Positions 1-9,457 of a stretch of DNA of 64,000 bases are shown here, piece by piece; positions within the stretch are counted from its first letter, which is position 1; each line of letters starts with the position of its first letter. The stretch is from Nostoc foliaceum FACHB-393. GTDB lineage: Bacteria; Cyanobacteriota; Cyanobacteriia; Cyanobacteriales; Nostocaceae. The notes beneath the pieces are model-generated. The model was not told where the DNA came from. It did no database searches and saw nothing but the letters and a program-made list of their open reading frames with translations. The stretch covers positions 124,001 through 188,000 of the forward strand of contig NZ_JACJTD010000003.1 of assembly GCF_014698505.1 (NCBI RefSeq), in the 5' to 3' direction. Made by a program: the position numbers and the translations under genes.

Positions 1-320
1 AAGCCAAGGTGGTAAATCGATGCTAAAGGTAATAAAGTCTGCGCTCCCTCAAGTAATCCTAGTCCAGCCCGCAGAATCGGCACTACTGCCATAGGCACTT
101 GCGGATCAATCACCGTTGCTGGACAAGTATCCAAAGGACTCTGCACCGCTGTTTCTTGGGTCGGCAACCAGTCTCGCGCAGCTTCATAAGTCAGCCATCT
201 TCCCAACTCAGTCATGGCACTGCGAAATAGGACTGAAGGTGTGCCTGCATCACGGGCAACTGCCAGCCAGTGTTTGATCAGGGGATGGGGTGGAACATAA
301 ACGCGCAATTGTAGCGTCAT
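1..320 (-). CDS. upp: Uracil phosphoribosyltransferase, N-terminal part (runs off the window)
   Basis: The minus strand is open from an ATG at 318-320 to the window edge, giving about 106 residues. It starts MTLQLRVYVPPHPLIKHW and carries VPILRAGLGLLEG near its visible end; this PILRAGLG segment is typical of uracil phosphoribosyltransferases, which salvage uracil with PRPP to make UMP in the cytoplasm. Family members are about 210-220 residues, so roughly half is missing, including the PRPP-binding loop. It is divergent from crtH. Identification rests on the N-terminal half only. Confidence 0.85.
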   Translation of the reverse strand, partial: MTLQLRVYVPPHPLIKHWLAVARDAGTPSVLFRSAMTELGRWLTYEAARDWLPTQETAVQSPLDTCPATVIDPQVPMAVVPILRAGLGLLEGAQTLLPLASIYHLG

Positions 321-442
321 AGCCGGAAACAGGCGCCTTTTTATTGTATGAGAACTGAAACACCATAATACTCCTTCCTGCATCCGGCTGACAGCTGAAA
401 ATTAACACTCTCATTTTTATTGATAAAAATTTTCATTAATAG

Positions 443-472
443 TTGACATTAATTGTCAATCAAGGTTATATT
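443..472 (+). promoter_or_regulatory. Candidate sigma70-type promoter of crtH
   Basis: TTGACA at 443-448 is followed after 18 bases by TATATT at 467-472, about 127 bases before the crtH ATG. The -35 box is also the left arm of a short inverted repeat, TTGACA and TGTCAA (454-459), so a dimeric regulator could bind there. That part is inference. The rest of 321-598 shows no gene. Confidence 0.45.
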
Positions 473-598
473 GTTATACAGTGTTCTCCTCTCTTTTAAG
501 GATCGGCAGACGGGATTAGCCAGCAGTAGCAGGCTCGTCCCTCTTTTTTGTCATTGGGTATTGGAAAATAAACAAAAGACTAATGACAAAAGGCAAAA

Positions 599-2092
599 AT
601 GCAAGATATTGATGCGATCGTGATTGGGTCTGGGATTGGCGGATTAGTAACAGCAACTCAGTTAGCGGCGAAGGGAGCGAAAGTGCTGGTACTAGAACGT
701 TATTTGATTCCAGGTGGTAGCGCCGGTTATTTTGAACGCCAAGGCTATCGATTTGATGTTGGCGCATCGATGATTTTTGGGCTGGGACAAAACGGTACTA
801 CTAACTTACTCACCCGTGCATTATCAGCTGTAAATGTTAGCCAAGAAGCGATCGCAGATCCGGTGCAGATTCACTATCATCTACCCCAAGGTTTAGACCT
901 GAAGGTTGACCGGGTTTATGAAAAATTTTTGCAAAATCTTACTGCTCATTTTCCTCATGAAGAACAGGGGATTCGTCGCTTTTATGACGAATGCCAAAAA
1001 GTATTCAAGTGCCTCAACAGCATGGATTTGCTGTCGCTGGAAGAACCTCGGTATCTACTGCGAGTCTTTTTCCAGAATCCTTTGGCGTGTCTTGGTTTAG
1101 CTAAGTATCTCCCCCAAAATGCCGGCGACGTGGCGCGACGTTACATCAAAGACCCGCAATTATTGAAATTTATCGATATGGAATGTTATTGCTGGTCGGT
1201 AGTTCCATCAGACATGACACCAATGATTAATGCTGGGATGGTCTTTTCTGACAGGCATTATGGCGGAGTTAACTATCCCAAAGGCGGAGTGGGACAAATT
1301 GCCCAAAAACTGGTGGAAGGTCTAGAGAAGGCTGGAGGTAAGATTCAGTACCAAGCTAGAGTCACGAAAATTCTCACAGAACAGGGAAAAGCGGTAGGTG
1401 TGCAACTGGCTAATGGTAAAGTATATCGGGGTAAACGCATAGTTTCTAATGCTACACGCTGGGATACATTTGAACAATTATTACCAGCAGAAGCAATGCC
1501 ATATAATGAGAAAAAGTGGCAACAAAATTATCAAAAATCTCCAAGCTTCTTGAGTTTACACATCGGGGTAAAGGAGTCAGTTTTACCTGCGAAAACAGAG
1601 TGTCACCATATTTTGCTGGAACATTGGGAAAAGATGACAGCACCAGAAGGCACAGTGTTTGTTTCGATTCCCACATTGCTTGACCCAGATTTAGCACCTA
1701 GTGGATATCACATCATTCATGCCTTCACGCCTCACTGGATTGAGGATTGGCAAAAACTTTCTCCCAGTGAGTACGAAGCGAAGAAAGAAGAGGCGGCTGG
1801 GCGAATTATTGACCGACTAGAGAAGATTTTTCCAGGCTTGGATGCCGGATTGGATTATCTGGAGGTAGGCACACCGCGCACCCACCGCCGCTTTTTGGGT
1901 CGTCAGGATGGCACATATGGGCCAATTCCCCGGCGCAAGTTGTGGGGTTTATTGAATATGCCCTTCAATCGCACAGCTATTCCAGGACTTTACTGTGTAG
2001 GCGATAGTACTTTTCCTGGTCAAGGGTTGAATGCAGTGGCTTTTTCTGGTTTTGCTTGTGCTCACCGTATTGCCGTAGATTTAGGATTGTGA
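599..2092 (+). CDS. crtH: Carotenoid (prolycopene) cis-trans isomerase
   Basis: A 497-residue flavoprotein that should convert poly-cis lycopene, made by the CrtP/CrtQ desaturases, to all-trans lycopene at the membrane. The N-terminus has a Rossmann dinucleotide motif, VIGSGIGGL, at residues 8-16, followed by [14 protein letters not shown]. The C-terminus has the second FAD contact, [20 protein letters not shown]. This layout and length match cyanobacterial CrtH/CRTISO rather than CrtP or CrtQ. The ATG at 599 directly precedes the Rossmann strand. It is a single gene; crtP and crtB lie 35 kb away on the same strand. Confidence 0.9.
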   Translation: MQDIDAIVIGSGIGGLVTATQLAAKGAKVLVLERYLIPGGSAGYFERQGYRFDVGASMIFGLGQNGTTNLLTRALSAVNVSQEAIADPVQIHYHLPQGLDLKVDRVYEKFLQNLTAHFPHEEQGIRRFYDECQKVFKCLNSMDLLSLEEPRYLLRVFFQNPLACLGLAKYLPQNAGDVARRYIKDPQLLKFIDMECYCWSVVPSDMTPMINAGMVFSDRHYGGVNYPKGGVGQIAQKLVEGLEKAGGKIQYQARVTKILTEQGKAVGVQLANGKVYRGKRIVSNATRWDTFEQLLPAEAMPYNEKKWQQNYQKSPSFLSLHIGVKESVLPAKTECHHILLEHWEKMTAPEGTVFVSIPTLLDPDLAPSGYHIIHAFTPHWIEDWQKLSPSEYEAKKEEAAGRIIDRLEKIFPGLDAGLDYLEVGTPRTHRRFLGRQDGTYGPIPRRKLWGLLNMPFNRTAIPGLYCVGDSTFPGQGLNAVAFSGFACAHRIAVDLGL

Positions 2093-2108
2093 AGTATTTA
2101 GATTTCCG

Positions 2109-2681
2109 TCAAATACTATTGACGCTCTCGATTCCAGGCTTTGACCAAATGTATGGCTGAAATGGTTTATCAAGAGGCGTTTTAGCAATGTGGTTTGTGT
2201 AGTTGTGCATCACTTTAATTGCTATGCCCAAAATTACTTCTAGTACTTGTTGCTTACCATAACCAACTGCTAAAAATTCCTGAATTTCAGCATCTTCAAC
2301 CCAACCCCGTGCTTGAACTATTCGTTGCGTAAAACAGCGCAGTGCTTGCAATTTTGGCTCTTTGAGTGGTGTATTATCACGTAGTGCTTGAATATCTTCA
2401 CTCTTCATACCCATCATCTTTGCCAAGCCGGAATGGGCTGCCATGCAGTAGTGACACTCGTGTTCATAATTCACAGTCAAATAAATGATTTGCTGTTCAA
2501 TTGGGCTGAAACTTGTCGTAGTAAACAAATCCCATAGTGTCATTGAACCTTTGAGCAACGCAGGTGCTTGGGCGAAAACTCCCTCTAAATTTGGAATAAA
2601 CCCAAACGTTTGTTGTGCGTGAACTAATGCTGCTTTAGAGTCTTCAGGCGCGGTATCAATCGTGTAAATGGTAAATTCCAT
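2109..2681 (-). CDS. Carboxymuconolactone decarboxylase / AhpD-like protein
   Basis: About 190 residues. The core VNYEHECHYCMAAHSGLAKMMG holds the CxxC...H redox centre of the AhpD/CMD fold, so a peroxidase- or thiol-linked oxidoreductase activity is plausible; the substrate is unknown. I chose the ATG at 2681 because GAGG lies 9 bases upstream; the longer TTG start at 2696 would overlap that ribosome site. It is divergent from a TetR-type regulator gene, with two near-identical palindromes between them, so it is probably the regulator's target. Confidence 0.75.
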   Translation of the reverse strand: MEFTIYTIDTAPEDSKAALVHAQQTFGFIPNLEGVFAQAPALLKGSMTLWDLFTTTSFSPIEQQIIYLTVNYEHECHYCMAAHSGLAKMMGMKSEDIQALRDNTPLKEPKLQALRCFTQRIVQARGWVEDAEIQEFLAVGYGKQQVLEVILGIAIKVMHNYTNHIAKTPLDKPFQPYIWSKPGIESVNSI

Positions 2682-2708
2682 TGATTGTTGCCTCAAATGT
2701 ACAAAAAA

Positions 2709-2726
2709 GTAGACAAGTTTGTCTAC
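2709..2726. promoter_or_regulatory. Operator palindrome 1 (TetR-type)
   Basis: GTAGACAA, two bases, then TTGTCTAC: a perfect 8+8 inverted repeat, 28 bases upstream of the AhpD-like start and 38 upstream of the regulator start. Its core AGACAA/TTGTCT recurs at 2756-2769. Position and symmetry fit a binding site for the divergent TetR regulator; binding is inferred. Confidence 0.65.
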
Positions 2727-2755
2727 TAAAAGTTAGTGCTATTGTATTTCAAAGG

Positions 2756-2769
2756 AGACAAGATTGTCT
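2756..2769. promoter_or_regulatory. Operator palindrome 2, overlapping the tetR start
   Basis: AGACAA, GA, TTGTCT: a perfect 6+6 repeat with the same spacing as operator 1. It overlaps the AAGGAG ribosome site (2752-2757) and the TTG start (2764) of the regulator gene, so bound protein would block its own expression. Confidence 0.6.
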
Positions 2770-3357
2770 ACTCATTTAACTATGACTACTGAATCAAGTC
2801 ACGCTCGGCAACAAATCCTGGAAACGGCTTCTGAACTCTTCTACCAGAAGGGAATTCAGCATGTCGGTATTAATGAAGTCATTGCAGCCTCAGGTGTTGC
2901 TAAACGGACGCTTTACCGTTGGTTTCCTTCCAAAGACTTATTAATCGAGGAAGTGATGAAATATCGTGCTATCCAGTGGTTATGCTGGTTTGAGGATGCA
3001 GTTTCAGAGCGAGGCATTACACCCAAAGAACGCTTATTAGGAACGTTTGATGTGTTGCGTGAGTGGTACTCAAGCCCCAATTTTCGGGGTTGTCCGTTCA
3101 TCAATGCTGTTTTGGAAATTGCCGATGCCTCTCATAAAGCACATCAGGTTTCGGTAGACCTACGTGAGTCAATTCGACAAATTATTGTGCGCTTGGCGGC
3201 TGATGCAGGCGTTAAAAATCCAGAATTCTTTTCGCAACAGTACCTTCTGCTGATTGGAGGGGCCAGCTTAATGGCAACAATCGAACAGTCACCGAACGGA
3301 GCAACATTTGCTCAAAGTGCGCTCTCGGTTCTGATTGATGCCAACATAGGAAATTGA
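2764..3357 (+). CDS. TetR/AcrR-family transcriptional regulator
   Basis: A 197-residue one-domain-plus-HTH repressor. Residues about 16-60 form the TetR DNA-binding domain: ILETASELFYQKG, then the helix-turn-helix GINEVIAASGVAKRTLYRWF. The remaining all-helical part would bind an unknown ligand and dimerise. The TTG start at 2764 is supported by AAAGGAG six bases upstream; an ATG at 2782 lacks a ribosome site. It lies divergent from an AhpD-like gene with two matching operators between, so autoregulation and control of that neighbour are likely. Confidence 0.85.
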   Translation: MSTHLTMTTESSHARQQILETASELFYQKGIQHVGINEVIAASGVAKRTLYRWFPSKDLLIEEVMKYRAIQWLCWFEDAVSERGITPKERLLGTFDVLREWYSSPNFRGCPFINAVLEIADASHKAHQVSVDLRESIRQIIVRLAADAGVKNPEFFSQQYLLLIGGASLMATIEQSPNGATFAQSALSVLIDANIGN

Positions 3358-3471
3358 CATGGACACATGGTCAATTACACAAAAGAAATTAGGTAGACCT
3401 CGCTTATATAGGTGCGACTTCTAGTAGTTCGGTGTTCTGGTACAAGATGTAAGTCAACTTAGTTAACAGAG

Positions 3472-4635
3472 CTAGATGATTTGAATTTTACTTGCAGCTT
3501 TCGTAGCTTTTTCCCTAGCCTCTTGTACATTAATACCTTTCGCTAAAGCTACGCCCATTCGCCGATATGGATGGGCACTAGGTTTACCGAATAATTTAAT
3601 ATCTACATCTTTTTCTGACAAAGCATCAGCTACACCACTAAAAGCAATAGAATCAGATTTTTGTGAGGCTAAAATTACTGCACTAGCTGATGCTCCTAGC
3701 TGTTCTATATGAGGAATTGGCAAGTCTAATATAGCTCGCAGATGTAGTTCAAATTCATTGAGATTTTGTGAGATTAATGTCACCATTCCCGTATCGTGAG
3801 GTCTGGGAGAAAGTTCAGAAAAAATCACTTCATCTTTAGTAATGAAAAACTCAACGCCAAAAATTCCGGCTCCTCCTAATGCATCAGTGACTTTTATGGC
3901 TATTTCTTGAGCTTTTAATATTTTGTCTTCAGAAATTAGTGCAGGTTGCCACGATTCTTGATAATCGCCTCTTTCTTGGCGATGACCAATAGGAGAACAA
4001 AAAATTGTCGGTGCATTCCACTGTTTAATTGTCAGTAAAGTTATCTCAATTTCAAAATTAATAAATTCTTCTACTATGACCTTTTGACTGTCTCCTCTAG
4101 AATTAGCGATCGCATAATTCCAAGCCTTCTCAACTTCACTCTTATCTTGCACTACAGACTGACCTTTACCAGAAGATGACATCACAGGTTTAACAACATT
4201 ACCAAACCCAATTTCATCAGAAACTGCAATCAATTCTTCTAGAGTTGTTGCATAACCATATTTAGCCGTTCTGATGCCTAATTCTTGATGTGCCAGTTCC
4301 CGAATTCTGTCGCGGTTCATTGTATAGTTAGTAGCAGCCGCAGTCGGTATAACAGTAATTCCTCGCTGTTCAAATTCGAGCAGTTTTTCTGTTCTAATTG
4401 CTTCAATTTCTGGTATAATAATGTCTGGCTGGTGTTTCGTCACTACAGCTTCTAAATCATCAGCACTGAGCATAGAAATAACTTCATAAGCATCAGCAAC
4501 TTGCATCGCCGGAGCATTGGCATAGCGGTCAACTGCAACCACATAATTACCAAGACGTTGAGCCGCGATCGCAAATTCTTTTCCTAGTTCTCCTGAACCC
4601 AGCAACATCAATTTTTGGGGCAACTTAATACTCAT
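3472..4635 (-). CDS. purT: Formate-dependent phosphoribosylglycinamide formyltransferase (GAR transformylase 2)
   Basis: 387 residues, close to the usual 390. It is an ATP-grasp enzyme that makes formyl-GAR from GAR, formate and ATP in purine synthesis. The N-terminal substrate domain has LMLLGSGELGKEFAIAAQRLG and EIEAIRTEKLLE. The ATP-grasp part shows VVKPVMSSSGKGQSVV and later FFITKDEVIFSELSPRPHDTG, with the metal-binding E and N/H region typical of PurT. It stands alone, and no purine neighbours are present. Start ATG at 4635. Confidence 0.93.
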   Translation of the reverse strand: MSIKLPQKLMLLGSGELGKEFAIAAQRLGNYVVAVDRYANAPAMQVADAYEVISMLSADDLEAVVTKHQPDIIIPEIEAIRTEKLLEFEQRGITVIPTAAATNYTMNRDRIRELAHQELGIRTAKYGYATTLEELIAVSDEIGFGNVVKPVMSSSGKGQSVVQDKSEVEKAWNYAIANSRGDSQKVIVEEFINFEIEITLLTIKQWNAPTIFCSPIGHRQERGDYQESWQPALISEDKILKAQEIAIKVTDALGGAGIFGVEFFITKDEVIFSELSPRPHDTGMVTLISQNLNEFELHLRAILDLPIPHIEQLGASASAVILASQKSDSIAFSGVADALSEKDVDIKLFGKPSAHPYRRMGVALAKGINVQEAREKATKAASKIQII

Positions 4636-4700
4636 TAATTTATCCAGGTCAATCTCAATTAAATAATTTTATAATTTTGTGTGTTTTAATTACCATCTTC

Positions 4701-5276
4701 TCAAAAATTAAATCTAGCACCCCGTAGTTGTAAATCTTGACGTTGCAGATGATTTAAACCAGTACCTACTCCAAGCTGACACTTATCTACTAGTGTCTCT
4801 AACCAAATAGTCTCGTTCAAAGTTGTACCTCGTAAATCGGCATTTCTCAAGTCGGCTTTCGTAAAATTTGCAAATAAGAGGTCTGCATTGACTAAACTGC
4901 TACCTTGTAAATTTGCTCCTGATAAGTTTCCTCGGATGAAATTTACGCCATCTAAAATTAAACCAGATAAATCTGCTCCTATAAGATTAGGAAATTTTAG
5001 CTGACTTGGATATTTAAAAAATCGCATCATACAAATGATATTTGCTTCATTTAACCGTATTTTGGTTAAAAAGTCATAACGAGCTATACCCAATTGTTTA
5101 AGAATTTGCAGACGCTGTGGAGGACTTTGCTCTAAAAACTGAATGGCTGTGTGGCGTAGGTCGTGAGTACGGTTATTTAACATGATTTTCTGATTGTAGT
5201 GATACTTAAAAAGATTAAAAATTGAACAGATTATGTAAGTAAATAATAGATAATATAGCAGTCCTAAATCATTCAT
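4701..5276 (-). CDS. Pentapeptide-repeat protein
   Basis: 191 residues in the long reading. The C-terminal half, about residues 97-160, has repeated A(D/N)LxG-type pentapeptides such as GADLSG, GANLQG, NADLLF, KADLRN and ADLRGT, which fold into a right-handed beta helix. Function unknown. The first 30 residues are hydrophobic ([15 protein letters not shown]) and would make a membrane anchor. The start could instead be ATG at 5183 ([11 protein letters not shown]), removing it, and neither start has a clear ribosome site. A terminator hairpin separates it from the upstream ABC permease gene. Confidence 0.7.
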   Translation of the reverse strand: MNDLGLLYYLLFTYIICSIFNLFKYHYNQKIMLNNRTHDLRHTAIQFLEQSPPQRLQILKQLGIARYDFLTKIRLNEANIICMMRFFKYPSQLKFPNLIGADLSGLILDGVNFIRGNLSGANLQGSSLVNADLLFANFTKADLRNADLRGTTLNETIWLETLVDKCQLGVGTGLNHLQRQDLQLRGARFNF

Positions 5277-5286
5277 GAAAAAGAAT

Positions 5287-5315
5287 AACCCCGATTACTT
5301 TGAAAAATCGGGGTT
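5287..5315 (-). terminator. Rho-independent terminator after the ABC permease gene
   Basis: AACCCCGATT and AATCGGGGTT form a perfect 10-bp stem with a 9-base loop. On the minus strand it is followed by ATTCTTTTTC. It lies 25 bases after the permease stop and just before the pentapeptide gene start. Confidence 0.6.
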
Positions 5316-5339
5316 CTAAATTTAGAGATAACTACTTAC

Positions 5340-7106
5340 CTAACGTCCTGCCAATAATGCTTTCGTAGCAGATTCACCTGCTAATCTCACCTGCCTTGTT
5401 AACTGGAAGTTTAACAAAGCTAGAACACTCAACTCAGCGAGGAGTGCCATAAAAATTGTTGTCGTCCCAGCGTATTCTATAGCTGCCCAAGGAAAAGTTG
5501 AAAACAGCCATACATTAGGATATTTCCACGAGGAGATGCCGATAACTTCTAGAATCATCGGTGGTAGGAACGTGATTGCACCTATAGTACCTATTGCCCA
5601 GAAAGAACGTTTGGGAGTTTTGAGCAAAAGTATCAATTGAGCGACGGTAGCATAAATCATCATTAAGCTGATAGACAAAGCTATAGCTAAAAGTACTTTA
5701 AACCTGCCAATATCGTTACTCAGCAAATTTTGGCCATCGTTCGCATCAAAAACAGATGTAAATGAAATCCAAACTAGCCAAGGGATAGTAACAATTGTAA
5801 GATTAATTGCGATCGCTACGAGTGCAGGGCTTTTTTCAGCCCAAATTAGCTCCTGCCATACATTCTTGTGGCTAGAAAATCCTTGATGTCTATATCTTGC
5901 CCAATCTTGTACATCTTGGCGGTGAGGAGAAAGAACCGCAATTAAACTTAAAATTAACGCCAAGTTGTAAAGTACCAGTAAAATATAATTTTCCCCAACC
6001 TGTTCAACCCATCTTTCGTTATTTTTACCAACTTGTAGAGCAAATCCCCACATCATGAACTGGCAAAAAGCTACTAATAAATAACTTTGCTTTTTGCTGA
6101 TTATTGAGCCTTCAGGATTACGAAAGCAACGTTTAAGAGCTTGCGAAATCCCATAACTGCACAATCCAAAGTTAAGTAAGTGGAAACCAACAATACTAAT
6201 AACACTTGCCCCTAATGGTAAATAGAAAAACTGCCAGTTTTTCAGGGGATAACCATTAGATAGATTGAACAAATTAGGAAAAAGATAATTTGTTACATCC
6301 CAAGGACTATAGAGTCTGAACCAAGCAGTTGAATTATTTAAATTGTTGTTATAAGACGATGCCAGTACCATCGTTGTGAACAAAAAAAGCAATACTGCAC
6401 CACTACCTAACCAAGGCTGAAAACCGCTGAACCAACGACTAACTAAGCCAAAGAGTAATGCAGCACTGTAGAATAAAATACAGCTAGCAGCAAGAATTGC
6501 GTAGTAACTCAAAATGTAACTAAAGGCAATTTTGGCAGAACGCCCAGCCCACAAATGTAAAGGAATTGCTGCTAAGATAACGAGATAAATTAAACTCGGG
6601 ACTCCTAGCAATTTGCCAGTCAATATACTTGTTTCTGATTGGGGACTGAGACGGATAAAATTCAGCGTACCGCGAGTTTCTTCTTTGGCTAAGTCGTTGA
6701 TTAATAAATAAGTCCCTGCAACTAATAGTGTAAATACAAAAATTACACTAAACGCTAGGAATATATATTCCCAATGGTCTCGCCACCACAACTGCCAATC
6801 AATTTCATTTTGTGGGCAAAAATTATTTGAGATTAAATCATTGAAATCATTAATTTTAGATGGAGATGATTGTTGGTAAATCTCTTTTTGCCGCCATTCA
6901 TATACTTTACGCAAACGACAGTATTCGCCAGTAAGAGAGTATTCATCACCAGGGAAATCGCGGAACTGATATAAAAAAACTACCAGTTGCAGTAATAAGG
7001 ATGTTGCAACTGCGATCGCTACATTAAAAAATTTCAGCCGTCCTTTGAGTTCCCGCAATAGTTGCGGATTCCAATCGCCAATTTTGTCTATTAAATTGAG
7101 AATCAT
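5340..7106 (-). CDS. ABC-2 type transporter permease
   Basis: 588 residues with roughly 12 hydrophobic segments. The first is near residue 30 (VAIAVATSLLLQLVVFLY); a long extracytoplasmic stretch follows, then FAFSVIFVFTLLVAGTYL and a cytoplasmic LAKEETRGTLNFIRLSPQS, a sequence typical of ABC-2 permeases next to the ATPase coupling site. It is encoded 44 bases after the ATPase gene on the same strand and surely pairs with it. Substrate unknown; the pair looks like an exporter because no binding protein is linked. Confidence 0.8.
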   Translation of the reverse strand: MILNLIDKIGDWNPQLLRELKGRLKFFNVAIAVATSLLLQLVVFLYQFRDFPGDEYSLTGEYCRLRKVYEWRQKEIYQQSSPSKINDFNDLISNNFCPQNEIDWQLWWRDHWEYIFLAFSVIFVFTLLVAGTYLLINDLAKEETRGTLNFIRLSPQSETSILTGKLLGVPSLIYLVILAAIPLHLWAGRSAKIAFSYILSYYAILAASCILFYSAALLFGLVSRWFSGFQPWLGSGAVLLFLFTTMVLASSYNNNLNNSTAWFRLYSPWDVTNYLFPNLFNLSNGYPLKNWQFFYLPLGASVISIVGFHLLNFGLCSYGISQALKRCFRNPEGSIISKKQSYLLVAFCQFMMWGFALQVGKNNERWVEQVGENYILLVLYNLALILSLIAVLSPHRQDVQDWARYRHQGFSSHKNVWQELIWAEKSPALVAIAINLTIVTIPWLVWISFTSVFDANDGQNLLSNDIGRFKVLLAIALSISLMMIYATVAQLILLLKTPKRSFWAIGTIGAITFLPPMILEVIGISSWKYPNVWLFSTFPWAAIEYAGTTTIFMALLAELSVLALLNFQLTRQVRLAGESATKALLAGR

Positions 7107-7150
7107 AGCAAAAAATTCTCCAAAAGTGGGGAGTGATATTTATTGACGAA

Positions 7151-8101
7151 TCAAGATGCTTGCTTGTGACCTAATTTTAAGAAAATAGTTTCTAAGTCTT
7201 CTTGTATGCAGTGAAAATCAGTCAGAGGAATGCCTGTTTTAATGAGCGATCGCAACAACTCAGCACTATCTTCATCTTTGCCCGAAAAATTCACCCTTAT
7301 ACTGTTTTTTCCTGGCATCACCTCCCACTCTTCTACTAAATGATGATGTTTCAATTCCCTTAATAGTGCTTCTAGGTTCCCCAGAGTTGATATCACAATT
7401 TGCTGGTGGGCAAGACGTTGATAAAGTTGTTGTAAAGAGGTACTTTCTACCAAAAAGCCAAGTTCCATAATTCCTACAGAAGTACACAGTTCAGCTAAAT
7501 CACTGAGAACGTGGGAAGAAATGATTACAGTCATCCCAGCTTCTTGTAAAGCCTTGATGATTTCGCGGAAGTGCATCCTGGCGATGGGATCAAGCCCAGA
7601 AACAGGCTCATCTAGTAGTAGTAAAATCGGTTCGTGGATAATGGTTCGCGCTAAACTTAAGCGCTGTTTCATCCCCCGCGACAGAGTAGAAATGCGACTA
7701 TTGCGTTTATTACCAAGTTGGATTAGTTCTAAAACTTCATGTAAGCGTTGAGTGCGGCGTGGTTCTCGTAAACGATAGAGACGCGCAAAATAATCTAGGT
7801 AATCCCAGACTGTCAAATCCTCATACAGTGGGTAGTCATCGGGTAAGTAGCCTAGACGACGCTTAAGCTTGGGATTACTCTTGTCACGGAGTAGGCGATC
7901 GCCATTAATATAAATCTCACCCGTAGTTGGTTCCTCAGCAGTTGCCAACATTCGGATGAGAGTTGTTTTACCCGCGCCATTCGGCCCAATCAGTCCGTAT
8001 ACTTCTCCCGCCTGGATTTCTAAATCAACATCATTGACAGCAACATGGCGGTCAAATTGCTTAGTTAGTCCACGGGTACAAATTGCTAATTCTTTTACCA
8101 T
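7151..8101 (-). CDS. ABC transporter ATP-binding protein
   Basis: 316 residues. Walker A GPNGAGKTTLIRM is near residue 38, the signature LSRGMKQRLSLART near 140, and Walker B ILLLLDEPVSGLDPIAR near 160, with the switch His in SSHVLSD. The C-terminal 90 residues are an accessory domain seen in ABC-2 exporter ATPases. First gene of a two-gene operon with the downstream permease; it should power export from the cytoplasmic face. Confidence 0.9.
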   Translation of the reverse strand: MVKELAICTRGLTKQFDRHVAVNDVDLEIQAGEVYGLIGPNGAGKTTLIRMLATAEEPTTGEIYINGDRLLRDKSNPKLKRRLGYLPDDYPLYEDLTVWDYLDYFARLYRLREPRRTQRLHEVLELIQLGNKRNSRISTLSRGMKQRLSLARTIIHEPILLLLDEPVSGLDPIARMHFREIIKALQEAGMTVIISSHVLSDLAELCTSVGIMELGFLVESTSLQQLYQRLAHQQIVISTLGNLEALLRELKHHHLVEEWEVMPGKNSIRVNFSGKDEDSAELLRSLIKTGIPLTDFHCIQEDLETIFLKLGHKQAS

Positions 8102-8212
8102 CGCTGCTGGGGTGCGGCTTGTGATTAACAGTTAACCTAACCTTTTTCTACAGCTATTGTCAGTCTGGTTTCGGAAATTGAAACTGACTATAAGGAAATT
8201 GGCGACATCAAA

Positions 8213-8242
8213 AAGTAGTTAAGGCATAAGCCTTAACTACTT
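8213..8242 (-). terminator. Terminator of the mscS-like gene
   Basis: A perfect 13-bp stem (AAGTAGTTAAGGC and its complement) with an ATAA loop. On the minus strand it is followed by TTTTGATG. It lies about 65 bases after the mscS stop. Confidence 0.65.
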
Positions 8243-8306
8243 ATTAATTCTTATTCTGCTATTTAGCAAATCTTTGCAAATAAAACCTTGACTTTTTACT
8301 CTACTA

Positions 8307-9161
8307 TCAAGTTATTTCGGATAGTGGTGGGATGGCGTTATTAATCCCATTACCAGATGAACCGTTAACTGTATAACGGTATTCGGGAATTGGATATCCA
8401 GCTTCGCTAAAGGTTTCACGGATAGCTTTATTAGTGTCGAAATAAACCTGCCAGTAATGGTCATTATTGCAATAAGGACGTACTGCTAGTACAGGCCCTG
8501 CAAAGTTGAAATCCTGAATTTCTACATCCGGTGCTGGATTTTGAAGGACATTAGGAATTTGGCTAATTTTCGCTTTCAAAAGTGCGATCGCTTCGTTATG
8601 TCTCACATCATGATGGAGTTGAGCTACCAAATCAACCCGACGGTAAGGATTGGCAGAATAATTCTGGATATTGTCAGCAAAGATTTTATTATTGGCAACA
8701 ATCGTCAATACGTTATCAGGTGTATTAATACTAGTTGTGAACAGCCCAAGTTCTGTAACAGTACCTGTGACACCTGCTGTCGTAATGAAATCACCAACTT
8801 TAAATGGTCGAAAAACGATTAAAAATGCTCCGGCTGCAAAGTTTGCTAGTAGTCCTCCCCATGCTGCACCAATTGCAATGCCGGCTCCTGCTAGCAATGC
8901 AGCAAAGGAAGTTGTTTCAACCCCAAAGAAGCCGAGAATTGCCACAACTAGAACAATTCTCAACGTAACGCCAATGATATTCAGAAGATAGTTAATGAGT
9001 GTCGGATCAACGTGTTGGCTTCGGAAAGCACGTCGGGCTAGCTTCAATCCAAAATCAATCAAGCGTTGAGCAATCAGCCACAGAGCGATCGCACCTAGAA
9101 CTTTCAGCCCAAACTGAGTTAAAAGTTGACTAGCAACTACGCTAATTTGTCTGAAATCCAT
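8307..9161 (-). CDS. MscS-family mechanosensitive channel
   Basis: 284 residues with three to four N-terminal membrane helices. The pore-lining helix is FAALLAGAGIAIGAAWGGLLANFAAG, rich in Gly/Ala as in MscS TM3. The beta domain FRPFKVGDFITTAGVTGTVTELGLFTTSINTPDN follows directly and is diagnostic. The size matches E. coli MscS (286). It would release solutes from the cytoplasm on osmotic downshock. Start ATG 9161; a terminator follows the stop. Confidence 0.9.
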   Translation of the reverse strand: MDFRQISVVASQLLTQFGLKVLGAIALWLIAQRLIDFGLKLARRAFRSQHVDPTLINYLLNIIGVTLRIVLVVAILGFFGVETTSFAALLAGAGIAIGAAWGGLLANFAAGAFLIVFRPFKVGDFITTAGVTGTVTELGLFTTSINTPDNVLTIVANNKIFADNIQNYSANPYRRVDLVAQLHHDVRHNEAIALLKAKISQIPNVLQNPAPDVEIQDFNFAGPVLAVRPYCNNDHYWQVYFDTNKAIRETFSEAGYPIPEYRYTVNGSSGNGINNAIPPLSEIT

Positions 9162-9457
9162 AATTTTTTATTTTTTTGTTTGTGAATTATTAAACACAAT
9201 AAACATACAATAAATTAAATAAAAATCTCCTATGGATACTTTTTTTTAATTTTTGGTGTGTTACGCAGTAAAAAGCAAAGTGTTATCGAAGAATGTCTGG
9301 AAATTTTTGGACGAATATAAATAGTTTCTGGTGGGGTAGGCATCTTACCTGCCCTAAAAGTACAAGGGGCATCATATAAATAAATTAAAAACTCCAACGG
9401 TACATTTTGCTAGGTATGATATTTGATCTGTAAGCATTTACCTAGTAATAATCAGCT
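9162..9457. other. AT-rich intergenic region between mscS and leuB
   Basis: This region separates two divergent genes and should hold both promoters. It is AT-rich, with long T runs near 9170 and 9240. I see no palindrome, repeat or small gene that I can support. Confidence 0.4.
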
